DNA of 64,000 bases, taken from JACVRN01 sp036403815. Its GTDB lineage: Bacteria; Acidobacteriota; Blastocatellia; Pyrinomonadales; Pyrinomonadaceae. Below are positions 23,679-32,763 of this stretch, piece after piece. Location of the stretch: contig DASWQH010000081.1 in NCBI GenBank assembly GCA_036403815.1, positions 1 through 64,000 of the forward strand. The letters run 5' to 3'. Position 1 is the stretch's first letter; each line of letters opens with the position of its first letter. The translations under genes were made by a program, and so were the position numbers. Under the pieces are notes generated by a model, which saw nothing but the letters and a program-made list of their open reading frames with translations, was not told the DNA's origin and did not search any database.

Positions 23679-23942
23679 ATGGCAGAGAATGAAAATAATG
23701 TGGCGAGCGAGGTAAGCGAGCCAAGCGAAGTTATAGAGGAACAACCGGAACAACCGACGCAACCGGAGCAACCGGCGCAGCCTGCGGAAGAGATTACTTA
23801 TCACGCCGTAGAAAAGGACGGGCAGGTGACAGCCATCTGGGAGATGCAGGGACGCAAACACCTGCGCACCATAGACCCGCGCTCGCGTCAGGGACAGGAA
23901 ATCCTGCGCCTCTACACCACAGAGCACCATGAAGAAGTCTGA
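23679..23942 (+). CDS. Small Pro/Gln-rich protein of unknown function
   Basis: This 87-residue protein begins with a low-complexity segment of EEQPEQPTQPEQPAQPAEE type (19-37). A short globular part follows: YHAVEKDGQVTAIWEMQGRKHLRTIDPRSRQGQEILRLY. No signal peptide. A GAGGAG-like ribosome-binding site lies upstream (AGAGGAGAAG, about 23655-23665). It is probably co-transcribed with the subtilase and could be a substrate or modulator, which is only a guess. The gene ends 11 bases before an inverted repeat. Confidence 0.6.
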   Translation: MAENENNVASEVSEPSEVIEEQPEQPTQPEQPAQPAEEITYHAVEKDGQVTAIWEMQGRKHLRTIDPRSRQGQEILRLYTTEHHEEV

Positions 23943-23953
23943 GGCAAAGAGAA

Positions 23954-24018
23954 GAGGCTAGGGGTCAGAGGTCAGTAGTTGTTTTGTACTAACCTCTGAC
24001 CTCTGACCTCTAGCCTCT
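23954..24018. repeat. Inverted repeat of 7-base units, GAGGTCA type
   Basis: The left arm reads GAGGCTA, GGGGTCA, GAGGTCA, GTAGTTG (23954-23981). The right arm 23992-24018 is CTCTGAC, CTCTGAC, CTCTAGC. It fills the gap between two converging genes, a place where it might act as a terminator. The same unit recurs at 47184 and 51415. Confidence 0.85.
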
Positions 24019-24024
24019 ATGTTC

Positions 24025-24972
24025 TTACTTGATTAAGTTTTTCGGCGCGCCTCGGACGAAGGCTTCTATGTTGTCAATTAATTGATCTGCGAGGGTCTGC
24101 ATCGCTTCAAGACTCGCCCAGGCATTGTGCGGTGTGAGGATGAAGTTTGGTAGATTGAGATCAAGGAGCGGGTTGCCTTCGCGTGGCGGCTCTGTGGTCA
24201 GTACATCGAAGCCTGCTCCGCCCAGATGACCACGTTGCAGGCTTTCGACCAGCGCCCGCTCATTAACCAGCCCGCCGCGCGCCGTGTTAATCAGAATCGC
24301 ATCCGGCTTCATCATCGCAAGCTCCGCCGCGCCGATCATGTTTCGCGTCTCGTCATTCAGCGGCGAGTGAAGCGTCACAATGTCGCTCTCTCTAAGCACC
24401 TCTTCAAAACTATTGCGGACAGCTCTAATCCGGCCTGCTCCCTTATGCTCGGAAATGAGCACCCGCATACCCAACGCGAGTGCTAGTTGTTCTACGGCTT
24501 GACCGAGTACGCCATAGCCTATGATGCCGAGCGTCGAATCGTAAAGATCACGAATCGGATGATCGAAGAGACAGAAGCCGTGCGCTGCCTCCCATGCTCC
24601 AGCCTGTACGTCTAGGCGATAACTCAAGAGATTGCGCCGCAGGGCGAGCATGAGCATCAACGCGTGCTCCGGCACCGTATGGCCTGCATAGTTGCGCACG
24701 TTCGAGACCGCAATCCCCTTCCGCCTGCAATACTCAAGATCGATAATGTCAACGCCTGTGGCTGCGACGGCGATGAATCGCAGGAGCGGCAATCGTTGCA
24801 GCTCAGCTTCGCGCAGGCGCACCTTGTTGGTGATGGCTATGGTCGCGCCGTCAAGTCTTTCTACGACCTGAGCGCTTTCGGTCTCGCCGTATTCAACCCA
24901 CTCATGCGTAAAATCCGGACGACGAATATCAGCTTTGAGTGTGTCGCGGTCTAAAAAGACGATTCGTTCCAT
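24025..24972 (-). CDS. D-isomer 2-hydroxyacid dehydrogenase
   Basis: This 315-residue protein starts at ATG 24972 (MERIVFLDRDTL). The Rossmann motif is LGIIGYGVLGQAVEQLA, the catalytic Arg lies in NTARGGLVNERAL, and the His in LTPHNAWAS, with Glu in between (FDVLTTEPP). It belongs to the glycerate/hydroxypyruvate reductase group; the substrate is not certain. The open frame extends 80 codons further upstream to 25212, but that text has no family resemblance. I reject it as the N-terminus. No strong ribosome-binding site precedes the chosen ATG. The gene runs leftward into a converging-gene repeat. Confidence 0.88.
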   Translation of the reverse strand: MERIVFLDRDTLKADIRRPDFTHEWVEYGETESAQVVERLDGATIAITNKVRLREAELQRLPLLRFIAVAATGVDIIDLEYCRRKGIAVSNVRNYAGHTVPEHALMLMLALRRNLLSYRLDVQAGAWEAAHGFCLFDHPIRDLYDSTLGIIGYGVLGQAVEQLALALGMRVLISEHKGAGRIRAVRNSFEEVLRESDIVTLHSPLNDETRNMIGAAELAMMKPDAILINTARGGLVNERALVESLQRGHLGGAGFDVLTTEPPREGNPLLDLNLPNFILTPHNAWASLEAMQTLADQLIDNIEAFVRGAPKNLIK

Positions 24973-25411
24973 AACTGAATAAAGAGGCAGAGGCGCGAGG
25001 CCGTCCGCCCTCGAAACATGTTCTTTTAACTCGCAGTCCAAGCCCTTTTCAGTAGATGCTTTGTCTCTATATTCCAGCACGTTGGAAGCATTTGTCCATG
25101 CCGAATCTACTTTATTAACGCGGGTATCGTATCTCTCCTCAGGCAGCAGTCCTATCCGAAAACTCGTAGAAAAACCAGAATTATCAAAAGACAGGGGGCG
25201 ATTCCTGCTCAAAACCCGGCTTGCTTTTATCTTAAAGCCAAAAGAATGAGTTCCTTAACATTTCCGGCCTTTTCCTGACAATCGGGGTATATCTTTTGCG
25301 TCTACGGGATTCCGTATTCTTTCCATCAAGGCGTATCTTTCCAAGTAGGGAATCACCACTCAGTAGCCGAACACACAACCGAAGAAGTCCTTTTCAAAAG
25401 GAGGAACCGTT
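24973..25411. other. Long divergent intergenic region before the TonB receptor
   Basis: No credible gene is visible. It should hold the promoters of the leftward dehydrogenase and the rightward receptor. Just before the receptor start, TCCTT (25388-25392) can pair with AAGGA (25398-25402), which overlaps its ribosome-binding site AAGGAGG. That might modulate translation, but the stem is only five pairs. I see no convincing riboswitch. Confidence 0.4.
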
Positions 25412-28400
25412 ATGCGAAGCGTTCTACGCTTACTGTTAAGCGGGTGGCTCATCTCCTTTCTGTTTGTGTCCCTCGCCTTCTCTCAAGGAGCTCAAACCGG
25501 AGGTATGACGGGTGTTATAACCGACTCGCAGGGGGATGTCGTGGCTGGTGCCACGGTCGAGATTATTAATGAAAGAACCGGCAATAAGGAGCGCACCATC
25601 ACTACAGGTGAGGACGGGAGTTTCGCTGCGACGCTGTTGCCGCCCGGAATTTATCGTCTGGAAATCACGGCGAAGAATTTCAAAAAGGCCACCCTCAAAG
25701 ATGTACAGGTGCGCATCAACGAAACGGCTCGCCAGGATTTAGCGCTGGAGGTCGGCTCGGTTTCCGAGACCGTAGTCGTACAGGCTACGCCGACACTGAT
25801 TAATGCGACAAGCGCTGTCACAGGCCAGGCCATTGACGCACAGACCTTGCGCGCCTTGCCTCTGGCCTCGCCCAACTTTCTCTTCCTGATCTCGCTCTCG
25901 GCAGGAACAGCGGGCGAGCCGACAGATGTTAGAAGCGCAGGTCGCGGCACTGCTGACGTTAACGTCAACGGCCAGCGCACGTCGAACAACAGTATCCAGC
26001 TTGAAGGCGTCAACGTGAACGACTTCAACCTTGCGCACTTCGATACTGTGCCCTTGCCGAACCCGAATACGATTCAGGAGTTTAAGGTCGCAACATCGCT
26101 TTACGATGCTTCTTCCGGAAGCAAAGGCGGCGGCGCTCTCTCGCTGGTTCTGCGTTCAGGCTCTAAGGACTGGCACTTCGATGGCTACTGGTCGCACCGC
26201 AACGATGCCTTAAACGCCAACGAATGGTTCCGCAACGCTAACGGTTTGAAGAAGCGTGCGCGCCTGCTGCAAAACGTCTTCGGCTTTTCCGGAAGCGGGC
26301 CTGTGCCTGCTGCTGGCGGCTTCTGGTTCTTTAACTATCAGGGCGTGCGCGCGCGCAACGGCCTTGACCCGGCTGGCTCCAGCGTCAGCCCTGTTGTGCA
26401 GTCGATTCCGACCAACCCGGACGGGACGACCACGGCTGCGCTGCTTGCAGGCACCTTCGGCCTGACGCCTGCCCAGATAGACCCGGTCGCCGTCAACATC
26501 CTGAACGCCGCAGACACTCGTTACGGCGGGAAGTTTCTAGTACCCCGCCCCGGACAGACAGGCTGCGGCGCTGTCACGGGCGGAGCGACTGGAACCTTTA
26601 ACTGTGTCTTCTCGGCCATCGCTCCGATTACGGATAACCAGTACATGATTAGCTACGACCGGTTCTTCCGCGACGGTAAAGAGAAGCTTTCGGGACGTTG
26701 GTTCTGGGACAACGGCGCGACCGCCAAGCCCTTCGGCACGGATACCACGCTCGCTTTCCCGCGTGCAGACTTGCAGAGAAATCGTTTCCTCTCCTTAAGC
26801 TACACGCATGTCTTCAGCCCGACGGTGGTCAATGAATTGCGCACTGGCTACAGTCGCTACATCTCTGCCTTCAGCCCGACCGATCCGGTTACGCTCGGCG
26901 ATGTCGGCGCAGCGCGCGGCAATTCGGCGCAGTTTCCCGGAATCTATCGCGTCAGCGTAACGGGGTCGTTCTCGCTCGGCACGGGTGTTAACGACGAACG
27001 CGGGACGGTTTCCAACCAGTACAATCTGGTTGACACCCTTTCGTGGATCAAGGATCAGCACAGCCTTCGCTTCGGCGTCGAAGCCGTTCAATATCAACTG
27101 AACCGCTTCAATAATTTCGCCGTGCGCGGCGCGCTTACCTTCGCCGCGACCACTTCCGGTGTGACGCCTGCGCCTCCGCCTCTTGTTAATTGCACGCTGG
27201 GCACCAACGATTGCTCGGCTTTCCAGAATTTCCTGCGAGGTCGCGTCACTTCAATCCAGTCTGCCTTTGGCGATCCGGCGCGCAACTTCGTCGCCACGGA
27301 TTTCGCCGCCTTCGCACAGGATGATTGGCGCGTTACACAGCGTCTCACTTTCAACATAGGCTTGCGCTGGGAAGGAATGAGCTTCGGCCACGACAAGCTG
27401 TATCGCGCGGGCATCTATGATTTCGGGTTGGCTGCCGCAGGCCAGAATCCTTTCCAATTCCCGGAGAAGGTCAATCTGGCAGGCTTTACAGGGACGCCCG
27501 GTGTTAAAGATTGCGCTTTGAATGATTGCTTTGACGGCGACAACTTTGCACCGCGCTTCGGCTTCGCCTGGGACGTGAAGGGCGATCAGAAGCTGGTCGT
27601 ACGCGGCGGCTACGGCATCTATTACCAGCGACTCTCGAACCAGAACATCTTGCAGAACTCGCTGGCCGCGCCGTTCACAGTCCAGCCGCTTTCGAGCACT
27701 TCCACGCCGACCGCGCTCCAACTGGCTAATCCATTTGCAGGCCAGCCGCCGCCGTCTGCGATAGCCGCGGCCTTTATCCCGTCGGCTACGTTCTTCGCAG
27801 GCTTGCGCCGCACCGGCGGGGTCGGGCCGCTAGACCCTAACGATCCGAACGTAGCCCCCATCTTCGTCAACGCTGCTGGTCAAGCCTGCTTGAACTACGG
27901 CGGGACGGCTACAAACTGCTCCATCAATCTGGCGTCGTTCACCACCGCGCCCACCACCGCCTATACACCCTGGACGCAGCAGTTCAATCTGACGATTCAG
28001 CGCGAGTTGTGGAAGGGCTGGGCGATTGAGCTGGGTTACGTCGGCACGAAATACAAGGGCGGTCTGGGCATCTACTCGCCGTACATAGCGCGGCTGGCGA
28101 GTCCCACTAACCCTGTCACTGTCACCGACATCAACGGTGCTGTCTATACCATCACCGCTAACACAGTAAATAATGAGGAGCTGCGTCACAAGATTCTGGG
28201 GCTTTCACGCCGACGCGGCGCACGTCTCTCGGGTAATATCGGAGAGGGCAACTACAACTCTATGCAAATCACGTTGTCTCGTCGCCTCTCGACCGGTATG
28301 TATTTCCAGGCGGCTTACACCTTCTCAAAGAATATTGACAACGTCAGCGGTTCTTTGAGCACGGATGAGCTGAACGCGACACGCAACGGTCAGAACGGCG

Positions 28401-29059
28401 CTAATATTTACAACGACCAATCCGACCCGAGGCAGAATCGCGCGCTCAGCGACTTCGACCGCCCGCACAGGCTTGTGGTGAGCTATGCGTATGATTTGCC
28501 GTTCGGGCGCGGGCAGCGTTTCATGAGCGGTGTCAGCGGCATCTCCGACAAGCTCTTGAGCAACTGGAGCATCAGCGGCATCGTCACTTACCAGAACGGC
28601 CTGCCCTTCTCCATCACTGACGGTGGAAGCGGCGGAGCGTACGGTGCGACTCTGGGCACTGCGCGCTTCCTCTGCGCTGGCGCAGAGTCTGCTTACACAC
28701 AAGGCTCTACGGCTGACATCGTCGCTCATTACCTTAACCCGGCCTGCTTTGCCGCTGCGCCTCTTGTTCCGTTCGGCGCTGCGGGAGCGACGGGCTGGGG
28801 GGACACCCCGCGCAATGCTTTTCGCGGGCCATTCCAGCAGAACTGGGACTTCTCGCTCCTGAAACAGATCAACATTACAGAGCGACAGTCGCTTCAGATT
28901 CGCATGGATGTCTTCAATCTCTTCAACCATCCCGTCTTCCGTATCCCGTCGGCGAGCACTTCCGTCAACGTCGCCGGGGGCACGACAGCTTTTACGCGTA
29001 TCACGGAGACGGCAGTTCCGGCACGCCTGATTCAGTTCGGCTTGAAATACAGCTACTGA
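25412..29059 (+). CDS. TonB-dependent outer-membrane receptor of the Oar/carboxypeptidase-regulatory type
   Basis: This 1215-residue protein has a signal peptide (1-24, LISFLFVSLAFSQ). A carboxypeptidase-regulatory-like beta domain follows (about 33-110, GVITDSQGDVVAGATVEIINERTG), then a plug (about 115-230) and a long beta-barrel. Barrel features include MQITLSRRLSTGMYFQAAYTFSKNID near 950 and a final aromatic residue, SY at the end, for BAM recognition. This architecture is abundant in Acidobacteria and Bacteroidetes-like Oar receptors. It presumably imports a polymer or large ligand; the cargo is unknown. A strong AAGGAGGAACCGTT ribosome site precedes the ATG. A perfect hairpin terminator follows 34 bases past the stop. 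Confidence 0.88.
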   Translation: MRSVLRLLLSGWLISFLFVSLAFSQGAQTGGMTGVITDSQGDVVAGATVEIINERTGNKERTITTGEDGSFAATLLPPGIYRLEITAKNFKKATLKDVQVRINETARQDLALEVGSVSETVVVQATPTLINATSAVTGQAIDAQTLRALPLASPNFLFLISLSAGTAGEPTDVRSAGRGTADVNVNGQRTSNNSIQLEGVNVNDFNLAHFDTVPLPNPNTIQEFKVATSLYDASSGSKGGGALSLVLRSGSKDWHFDGYWSHRNDALNANEWFRNANGLKKRARLLQNVFGFSGSGPVPAAGGFWFFNYQGVRARNGLDPAGSSVSPVVQSIPTNPDGTTTAALLAGTFGLTPAQIDPVAVNILNAADTRYGGKFLVPRPGQTGCGAVTGGATGTFNCVFSAIAPITDNQYMISYDRFFRDGKEKLSGRWFWDNGATAKPFGTDTTLAFPRADLQRNRFLSLSYTHVFSPTVVNELRTGYSRYISAFSPTDPVTLGDVGAARGNSAQFPGIYRVSVTGSFSLGTGVNDERGTVSNQYNLVDTLSWIKDQHSLRFGVEAVQYQLNRFNNFAVRGALTFAATTSGVTPAPPPLVNCTLGTNDCSAFQNFLRGRVTSIQSAFGDPARNFVATDFAAFAQDDWRVTQRLTFNIGLRWEGMSFGHDKLYRAGIYDFGLAAAGQNPFQFPEKVNLAGFTGTPGVKDCALNDCFDGDNFAPRFGFAWDVKGDQKLVVRGGYGIYYQRLSNQNILQNSLAAPFTVQPLSSTSTPTALQLANPFAGQPPPSAIAAAFIPSATFFAGLRRTGGVGPLDPNDPNVAPIFVNAAGQACLNYGGTATNCSINLASFTTAPTTAYTPWTQQFNLTIQRELWKGWAIELGYVGTKYKGGLGIYSPYIARLASPTNPVTVTDINGAVYTITANTVNNEELRHKILGLSRRRGARLSGNIGEGNYNSMQITLSRRLSTGMYFQAAYTFSKNIDNVSGSLSTDELNATRNGQNGANIYNDQSDPRQNRALSDFDRPHRLVVSYAYDLPFGRGQRFMSGVSGISDKLLSNWSISGIVTYQNGLPFSITDGGSGGAYGATLGTARFLCAGAESAYTQGSTADIVAHYLNPACFAAAPLVPFGAAGATGWGDTPRNAFRGPFQQNWDFSLLKQINITERQSLQIRMDVFNLFNHPVFRIPSASTSVNVAGGTTAFTRITETAVPARLIQFGLKYSY

Positions 29060-29092
29060 AGACTCGGCGTGCGAGTACACACTTAACCCTTC

Positions 29093-29128
29093 GCCGGGCG
29101 GCTCTCCCAAGGAACCGCCCGGCCTTTT
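29093..29128 (+). terminator. Strong intrinsic terminator of the TonB receptor gene
   Basis: GCCGGGCGG at 29093-29101 pairs with CCGCCCGGC at 29115-29123 with a 13-base loop and is followed by CTTTT. It ends the receptor transcript before the next repeat. Confidence 0.75.
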
Positions 29129-29129
29129 A

Positions 29130-29240
29130 AAGCAGGGATGAAGAAAATGCAGAAGGCAGAGTGCAGAATGATGAATGAAGAGAACGGCTCGGTTCTTTAA
29201 TTCATCATTCTGCATTTTGACTTCTGCATTTCTTTTCATC
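29130..29240. repeat. Inverted repeat of 7-base units, TGCAGAA type
   Basis: The left arm includes TGCAGAA, GGCAGAG, TGCAGAA, TGATGAA, TGAAGAG (29148-29182). The right arm (about 29200-29240) is the complement with some drift. It is bordered by AAAGCAGGGATG at 29130. It lies between the receptor terminator and the TPR partner gene. Confidence 0.8.
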
Positions 29241-29316
29241 TCCGTCTTGTTTTCCCTCCGGAAAAGGAGGATGATACTCCCTCGTTTCACCTTCGACTTT
29301 TTCTGAGGACGCTACG

Positions 29317-30306
29317 ATGTTCTCTCTTCGCCTCCCGCTCATTGCTGTTCTTCTTCTCTTCGCAGCATCTTCCTCTTTTGCCCAGCGAGACCGTGATACG
29401 TATTCGGGGGGACTGACAGTAGAAATCACAGGTCTGGTGCGTCTTGTAGACAAGGGCGAGCCTGCACGCAATGTACAGGTGCGACTGGAAAGACTCGGCG
29501 GCGGCATCGTTGACCAGATAGCTACAGACAGCCAGGGCAGGTTTCGCTTTCAGGGATTACAACGCGGTTACTACAACGTCACCATCAACGCGCAGGGCTA
29601 CAATGCCGTGCAGCAGCAGGCCGATGTGAATGTCATACTGCGCGCGTATCTGGTCGTAGAGCTTTCGCCCGAAAAGACGGCTACTCTAGCGATGCAGACT
29701 CCGATGGTGATAGACGCGCGTGTGCCCTTGGAAGCTCAGGGAGAATTTGAGAAGGCGCGCGGCGCTCTGGCATTGAAAGACACCAAGGAAGCGCTCACTC
29801 ATCTGGAAAAGGCTGTCACGCTTTATCCTGATTTTTACGAGGCGCAGTTTCTGCTTGGAACCACTTATATAGCCGAGCGCAAGTATGAGGAGGCCGAACG
29901 GGCGCTCAAGAGAGCGCTTGAAGTTAAGCCTGCACAGCCTCCCGCGTTATTTGCTCTGGGCGAAGTATACCGGCGCGAGAAGCGATACGACGATGCGTTG
30001 AAGGTGATTGAAGAAGGACTCAAGCTGGATGAAAATTCATGGCAGGGCTACTTCACTCTGGCGCGCATCTACTGGGAGAAGGGTGATATTAAACGCGCCG
30101 CCCTGCCCATCGGACGAACCCTCCAATTAAAACCTGATTTCGCCGAAGCTCACCTGCTCGCGGGAAACCTTCTGCTCAAACTCGATGCACCGGATCGCGC
30201 CCTTTTTGAATACGAAGAGTACCTGCGACTCGCGCCCAAAGGTGAGTTCGCAGACCCTACGCGCCAGCTCGTTCAAAAATTGAAGAAGTCAATCAAAGAC
30301 AGGTAA
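29317..30306 (+). CDS. Exported TPR protein with carboxypeptidase-regulatory-like domain
   Basis: This 329-residue protein has a signal peptide (PLIAVLLLFAASSSFAQ, cut near 22). An FN3/carboxypeptidase-regulatory-like domain follows (about 32-110, EPARNVQVRLERLGGGI). Then come at least four TPR units from about 140 onward, for example DFYEAQFLLGTTYIAERKYEEAERALKRALEVKP. The combination suggests a periplasmic binding scaffold. It sits 257 bases after the TonB receptor on the same strand and may support that receptor, which is inference. A perfect 14-pair hairpin follows its stop. Confidence 0.82.
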   Translation: MFSLRLPLIAVLLLFAASSSFAQRDRDTYSGGLTVEITGLVRLVDKGEPARNVQVRLERLGGGIVDQIATDSQGRFRFQGLQRGYYNVTINAQGYNAVQQQADVNVILRAYLVVELSPEKTATLAMQTPMVIDARVPLEAQGEFEKARGALALKDTKEALTHLEKAVTLYPDFYEAQFLLGTTYIAERKYEEAERALKRALEVKPAQPPALFALGEVYRREKRYDDALKVIEEGLKLDENSWQGYFTLARIYWEKGDIKRAALPIGRTLQLKPDFAEAHLLAGNLLLKLDAPDRALFEYEEYLRLAPKGEFADPTRQLVQKLKKSIKDR

Positions 30307-30312
30307 GAGCAT

Positions 30313-30786
30313 TTAAGATTTGAGGAATAAAGGCGTGATTGTTCGACTTAAACAATCACGCCTTGTTCTTAGACACTTATTGCACCATGACTGCAATCCG
30401 TTCCAGCGCGTTCTGTTTTTACTGAATCCTGCAACTGGAAGGAAGTCCTTACACCTTCTGCACCATGACGTGCCTTCAGGCCCAACTTTGCGTCGCCATA
30501 CACCGTTACCCCTGTAATTATGAGGAATATTGCAGCGTCTATGAGAAAAGGCGATGTTGTCCAGTGACCAGAAAAGCTCGACATTAACGCCTTCCCACGG
30601 CAGCTTATGCTCTATGCTTAACTCATCCACCGTTTCTATTTTCTCTGCACATTGGAAACAGATGTTCTCGCCATGTTTTTGAAGAAGATGGAACATAACC
30701 ATCTTTCGCAGGCGATTGGCAGCAGTACCGTGAGGCATGCCTAAAAAGGCGCTCTTGCGGGAAACGCTTGAACTCATAATTATCAC
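30313..30786 (-). CDS. HNH endonuclease with an extra zinc-finger-like C-terminus
   Basis: This 157-residue protein has CFQC (about 43-46), SIEHKLPWEGVNVELFWSLDNIAFSHRRCN (57-86) with the catalytic His in EHKLPW and Asn in the DN pair, so an HNH core with a zinc ribbon. The C-terminus holds CRRCKDFLPVAGFSKNRTRWNGLQSWCNKC, another four-Cys ribbon seen in phage-type HNH proteins. It is probably a selfish or phage-derived nuclease. It lies next to tRNA-Glu, a common landing place. The last codons overlap the hairpin at 30330-30364. The TPR gene converges on it. Confidence 0.82.
   Translation of the reverse strand: MIIMSSSVSRKSAFLGMPHGTAANRLRKMVMFHLLQKHGENICFQCAEKIETVDELSIEHKLPWEGVNVELFWSLDNIAFSHRRCNIPHNYRGNGVWRRKVGPEGTSWCRRCKDFLPVAGFSKNRTRWNGLQSWCNKCLRTRRDCLSRTITPLFLKS
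30330..30364. terminator. Perfect 14-pair hairpin between converging genes
   Basis: AAGGCGTGATTGTT at 30330-30343 is the exact complement of AACAATCACGCCTT at 30351-30364, with a 7-base loop. It lies behind the rightward TPR gene and within the last codons of the leftward HNH gene. A modest T-rich run follows on the minus strand. It can serve as a bidirectional terminator. Confidence 0.6.
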
Positions 30787-30859
30787 CCGAAATATTGAAG
30801 TTGATGAGGTGTATAGATAGTCCGAGACTGGAGTCGCGTTTTAGCCTTAAGAAGATGAA

Positions 30860-30933
<74 letters not shown>

Positions 30934-31173
30934 TTAAATTATCACTAGTCCTGAGCGCTAGACGAGCGGGCTTTCTGATTTGTCAATAGCGTCCCAAATA
31001 AGAAGCACATTATAAAAGCTTCAGGATAAGCTTGCAAGCTGACAGATAGTGAGCTTTTGATGCTGCTTTCAGACTTGCAACGGTGATATTCTTGATGAGT
31101 AAGATGTGATTGAGTAATCTCGCAGGGTGTTATGAAAACCAGCCCGCCAGTTGTATCGAAGGAGAAAGTTTGA

Positions 31174-32319
31174 ATGAAGGTTGTCGTGTTGCGGGAAACA
31201 CAGGCCGGAGAAACGCGCGTTGCTCTGGTGCCGGAATCGGTTCGCAAGCTCACCGGGTTGAAAGCAGCCGTGCAGGTAGAAAGCGGCGCGGGGCTGGAAG
31301 CCGGAGTAACCGATGAGGATTACAGAGGTGCCGGTGCGGAAATCTCAACCGACCGCAATGCTATGCTTTCTTCGGCGGATGTGCTCGTCGGAGTCAATCG
31401 CCCTTCGGTGGAAGACCTTCGCCGCCTGAAGCAGGGCGCAGTTCTCATAGCTTTCCTCAGACCATTAGATGAGCCGGGAGAGCTTGCGCCCCTGATCGAA
31501 CAGCACACGACCTCCTTTGCGATGGAGCTTATCCCGCGCACAACCAGAGCGCAGATGATGGATGCGCTCTCTTCTATGGCGACTATCGTAGGCTACAAGG
31601 CCGTGCTGCTTGGTGCCGAGCGCGTGCCGCGAATGTTCCCCATGCTTATGACAGCCGCCGGAACTGTGCCCCCCGCGCGTGTGCTTGTCTTGGGCGCAGG
31701 CGTCGCCGGGCTTCAGGCAATTGCCACAGCGCGTCGCTTAGGTGCGGTCGTCGAAGCCTACGACGTGCGCGCTGCGGCAGGCGAACAGGTACGTTCCCTT
31801 GGCGCAACGTTTCTGGAAGTTGATCTGGGCGGGATTCAAACGGAAGACGCAGGAGGATATGCTAAAGAGTTAACGGAAGAAGCCCTGCAACGCGGGCGCG
31901 AGATGGTAGCCAAACATGCACGCATTGCCGATGTCGTCATCACTACGGCTCAAGTGCCCGGGAGACCCGCGCCTCTGCTTATGACGGAAGAAGCTGTGGC
32001 GGGCATGAAGCGCGGCTCGGTCATAGTTGATCTGGCGGGCGCTTCCGGCGGCAACGTCGCCGTGAGCCGTCCGGGCGAGACCATAGAGCGCGAAGGCGTC
32101 TGTATCATGTCCCCTCTGAATCTGGCCGCCACCATTCCAGTTCATGCCAGCCAACTCTATTCACGCAACATGACTGCCTTCCTGACGCTCTTAATCAAAG
32201 ACGGCGAACTCAATATTGACATGACCGACGACGTGGTCGCCCCATCATGCGTTACACATCAGGGCGCATACGCGAACCCGCGCGTGGCGGCTGCTCTGGA
32301 AACATTGGCGAGCAAGTGA
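31174..32319 (+). CDS. pntAA: Proton-translocating NAD(P) transhydrogenase, NAD-binding alpha subunit (part 1)
   Basis: This 381-residue protein carries the NAD-binding domain I of the Re/Si-specific transhydrogenase: PRTTRAQ (121-127) and the Rossmann glycine motif GAGVAG (174-179). The C-terminal membrane segment found in a fused alpha subunit is absent here, as in bacteria with three genes. It catalyses NADH to NADP hydride transfer coupled to proton movement, in a complex with the next two products. AAGGAGAAAG precedes the ATG. It is the first of three co-directional genes. Confidence 0.93.
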   Translation: MKVVVLRETQAGETRVALVPESVRKLTGLKAAVQVESGAGLEAGVTDEDYRGAGAEISTDRNAMLSSADVLVGVNRPSVEDLRRLKQGAVLIAFLRPLDEPGELAPLIEQHTTSFAMELIPRTTRAQMMDALSSMATIVGYKAVLLGAERVPRMFPMLMTAAGTVPPARVLVLGAGVAGLQAIATARRLGAVVEAYDVRAAAGEQVRSLGATFLEVDLGGIQTEDAGGYAKELTEEALQRGREMVAKHARIADVVITTAQVPGRPAPLLMTEEAVAGMKRGSVIVDLAGASGGNVAVSRPGETIEREGVCIMSPLNLAATIPVHASQLYSRNMTAFLTLLIKDGELNIDMTDDVVAPSCVTHQGAYANPRVAAALETLASK

Positions 32320-32358
32320 ATGAGCGGATAGTAAAACTGAAACCGGAGAAACCGTTCT

Positions 32359-32763
32359 ATGATCTTCATGATTCTTATTGCTTCTGAGACTCGCTTCACG
32401 GCGGAGAGTCTTATCCCTGCTTTCTACGTCTTTGCGCTGGCGGCGTTTCTTGGTTATCAGGTTATCTCGCGCGTGCCGCCGCTCTTGCATACGCCTTTGA
32501 TGTCTGCGACGAATGCTATCTCCGGCATCTCGCTGGTTGGTTCGATTGTGACGGCGGGCGCGCAGTACAACAGGGTGAGCACCATCTTAGGGTTTACTGC
32601 CGTGACGTGCGCGACCATTAATGTCGTCGGCGGGTTCATGATAACCGACCGCATGTTGCGTATGTTCAAGCGAAAGATTCCGGCGGGGAAGGAAACGAAA
32701 GAGCTGGGGGCGAAAGAGACAGAGAAGCTTGCTTCAGGTAACGGCGACGGTGCGAAGCAATGA
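32359..32763 (+). CDS. pntAB: Transhydrogenase alpha subunit, small membrane part (part 2)
   Basis: This 134-residue protein has the conserved AFLGYQVISRVPPLLHTPLMSATNAISGISLVGSI and ITDRMLRMFKRK text of the membrane domain II fragment. It forms part of the proton channel with PntB. It follows the first subunit by 39 bases. Its stop overlaps the next start by four bases (ATGA). The N-terminal MIFMILIASE seems slightly longer than usual, so a start a few codons later is possible. Confidence 0.92.
   Translation: MIFMILIASETRFTAESLIPAFYVFALAAFLGYQVISRVPPLLHTPLMSATNAISGISLVGSIVTAGAQYNRVSTILGFTAVTCATINVVGGFMITDRMLRMFKRKIPAGKETKELGAKETEKLASGNGDGAKQ

Noticed and set aside
24973..25212. An 80-codon N-terminal extension of the hydroxyacid dehydrogenase.
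   Set aside because: The family start fits ATG 24972; the extension has no recognisable similarity.
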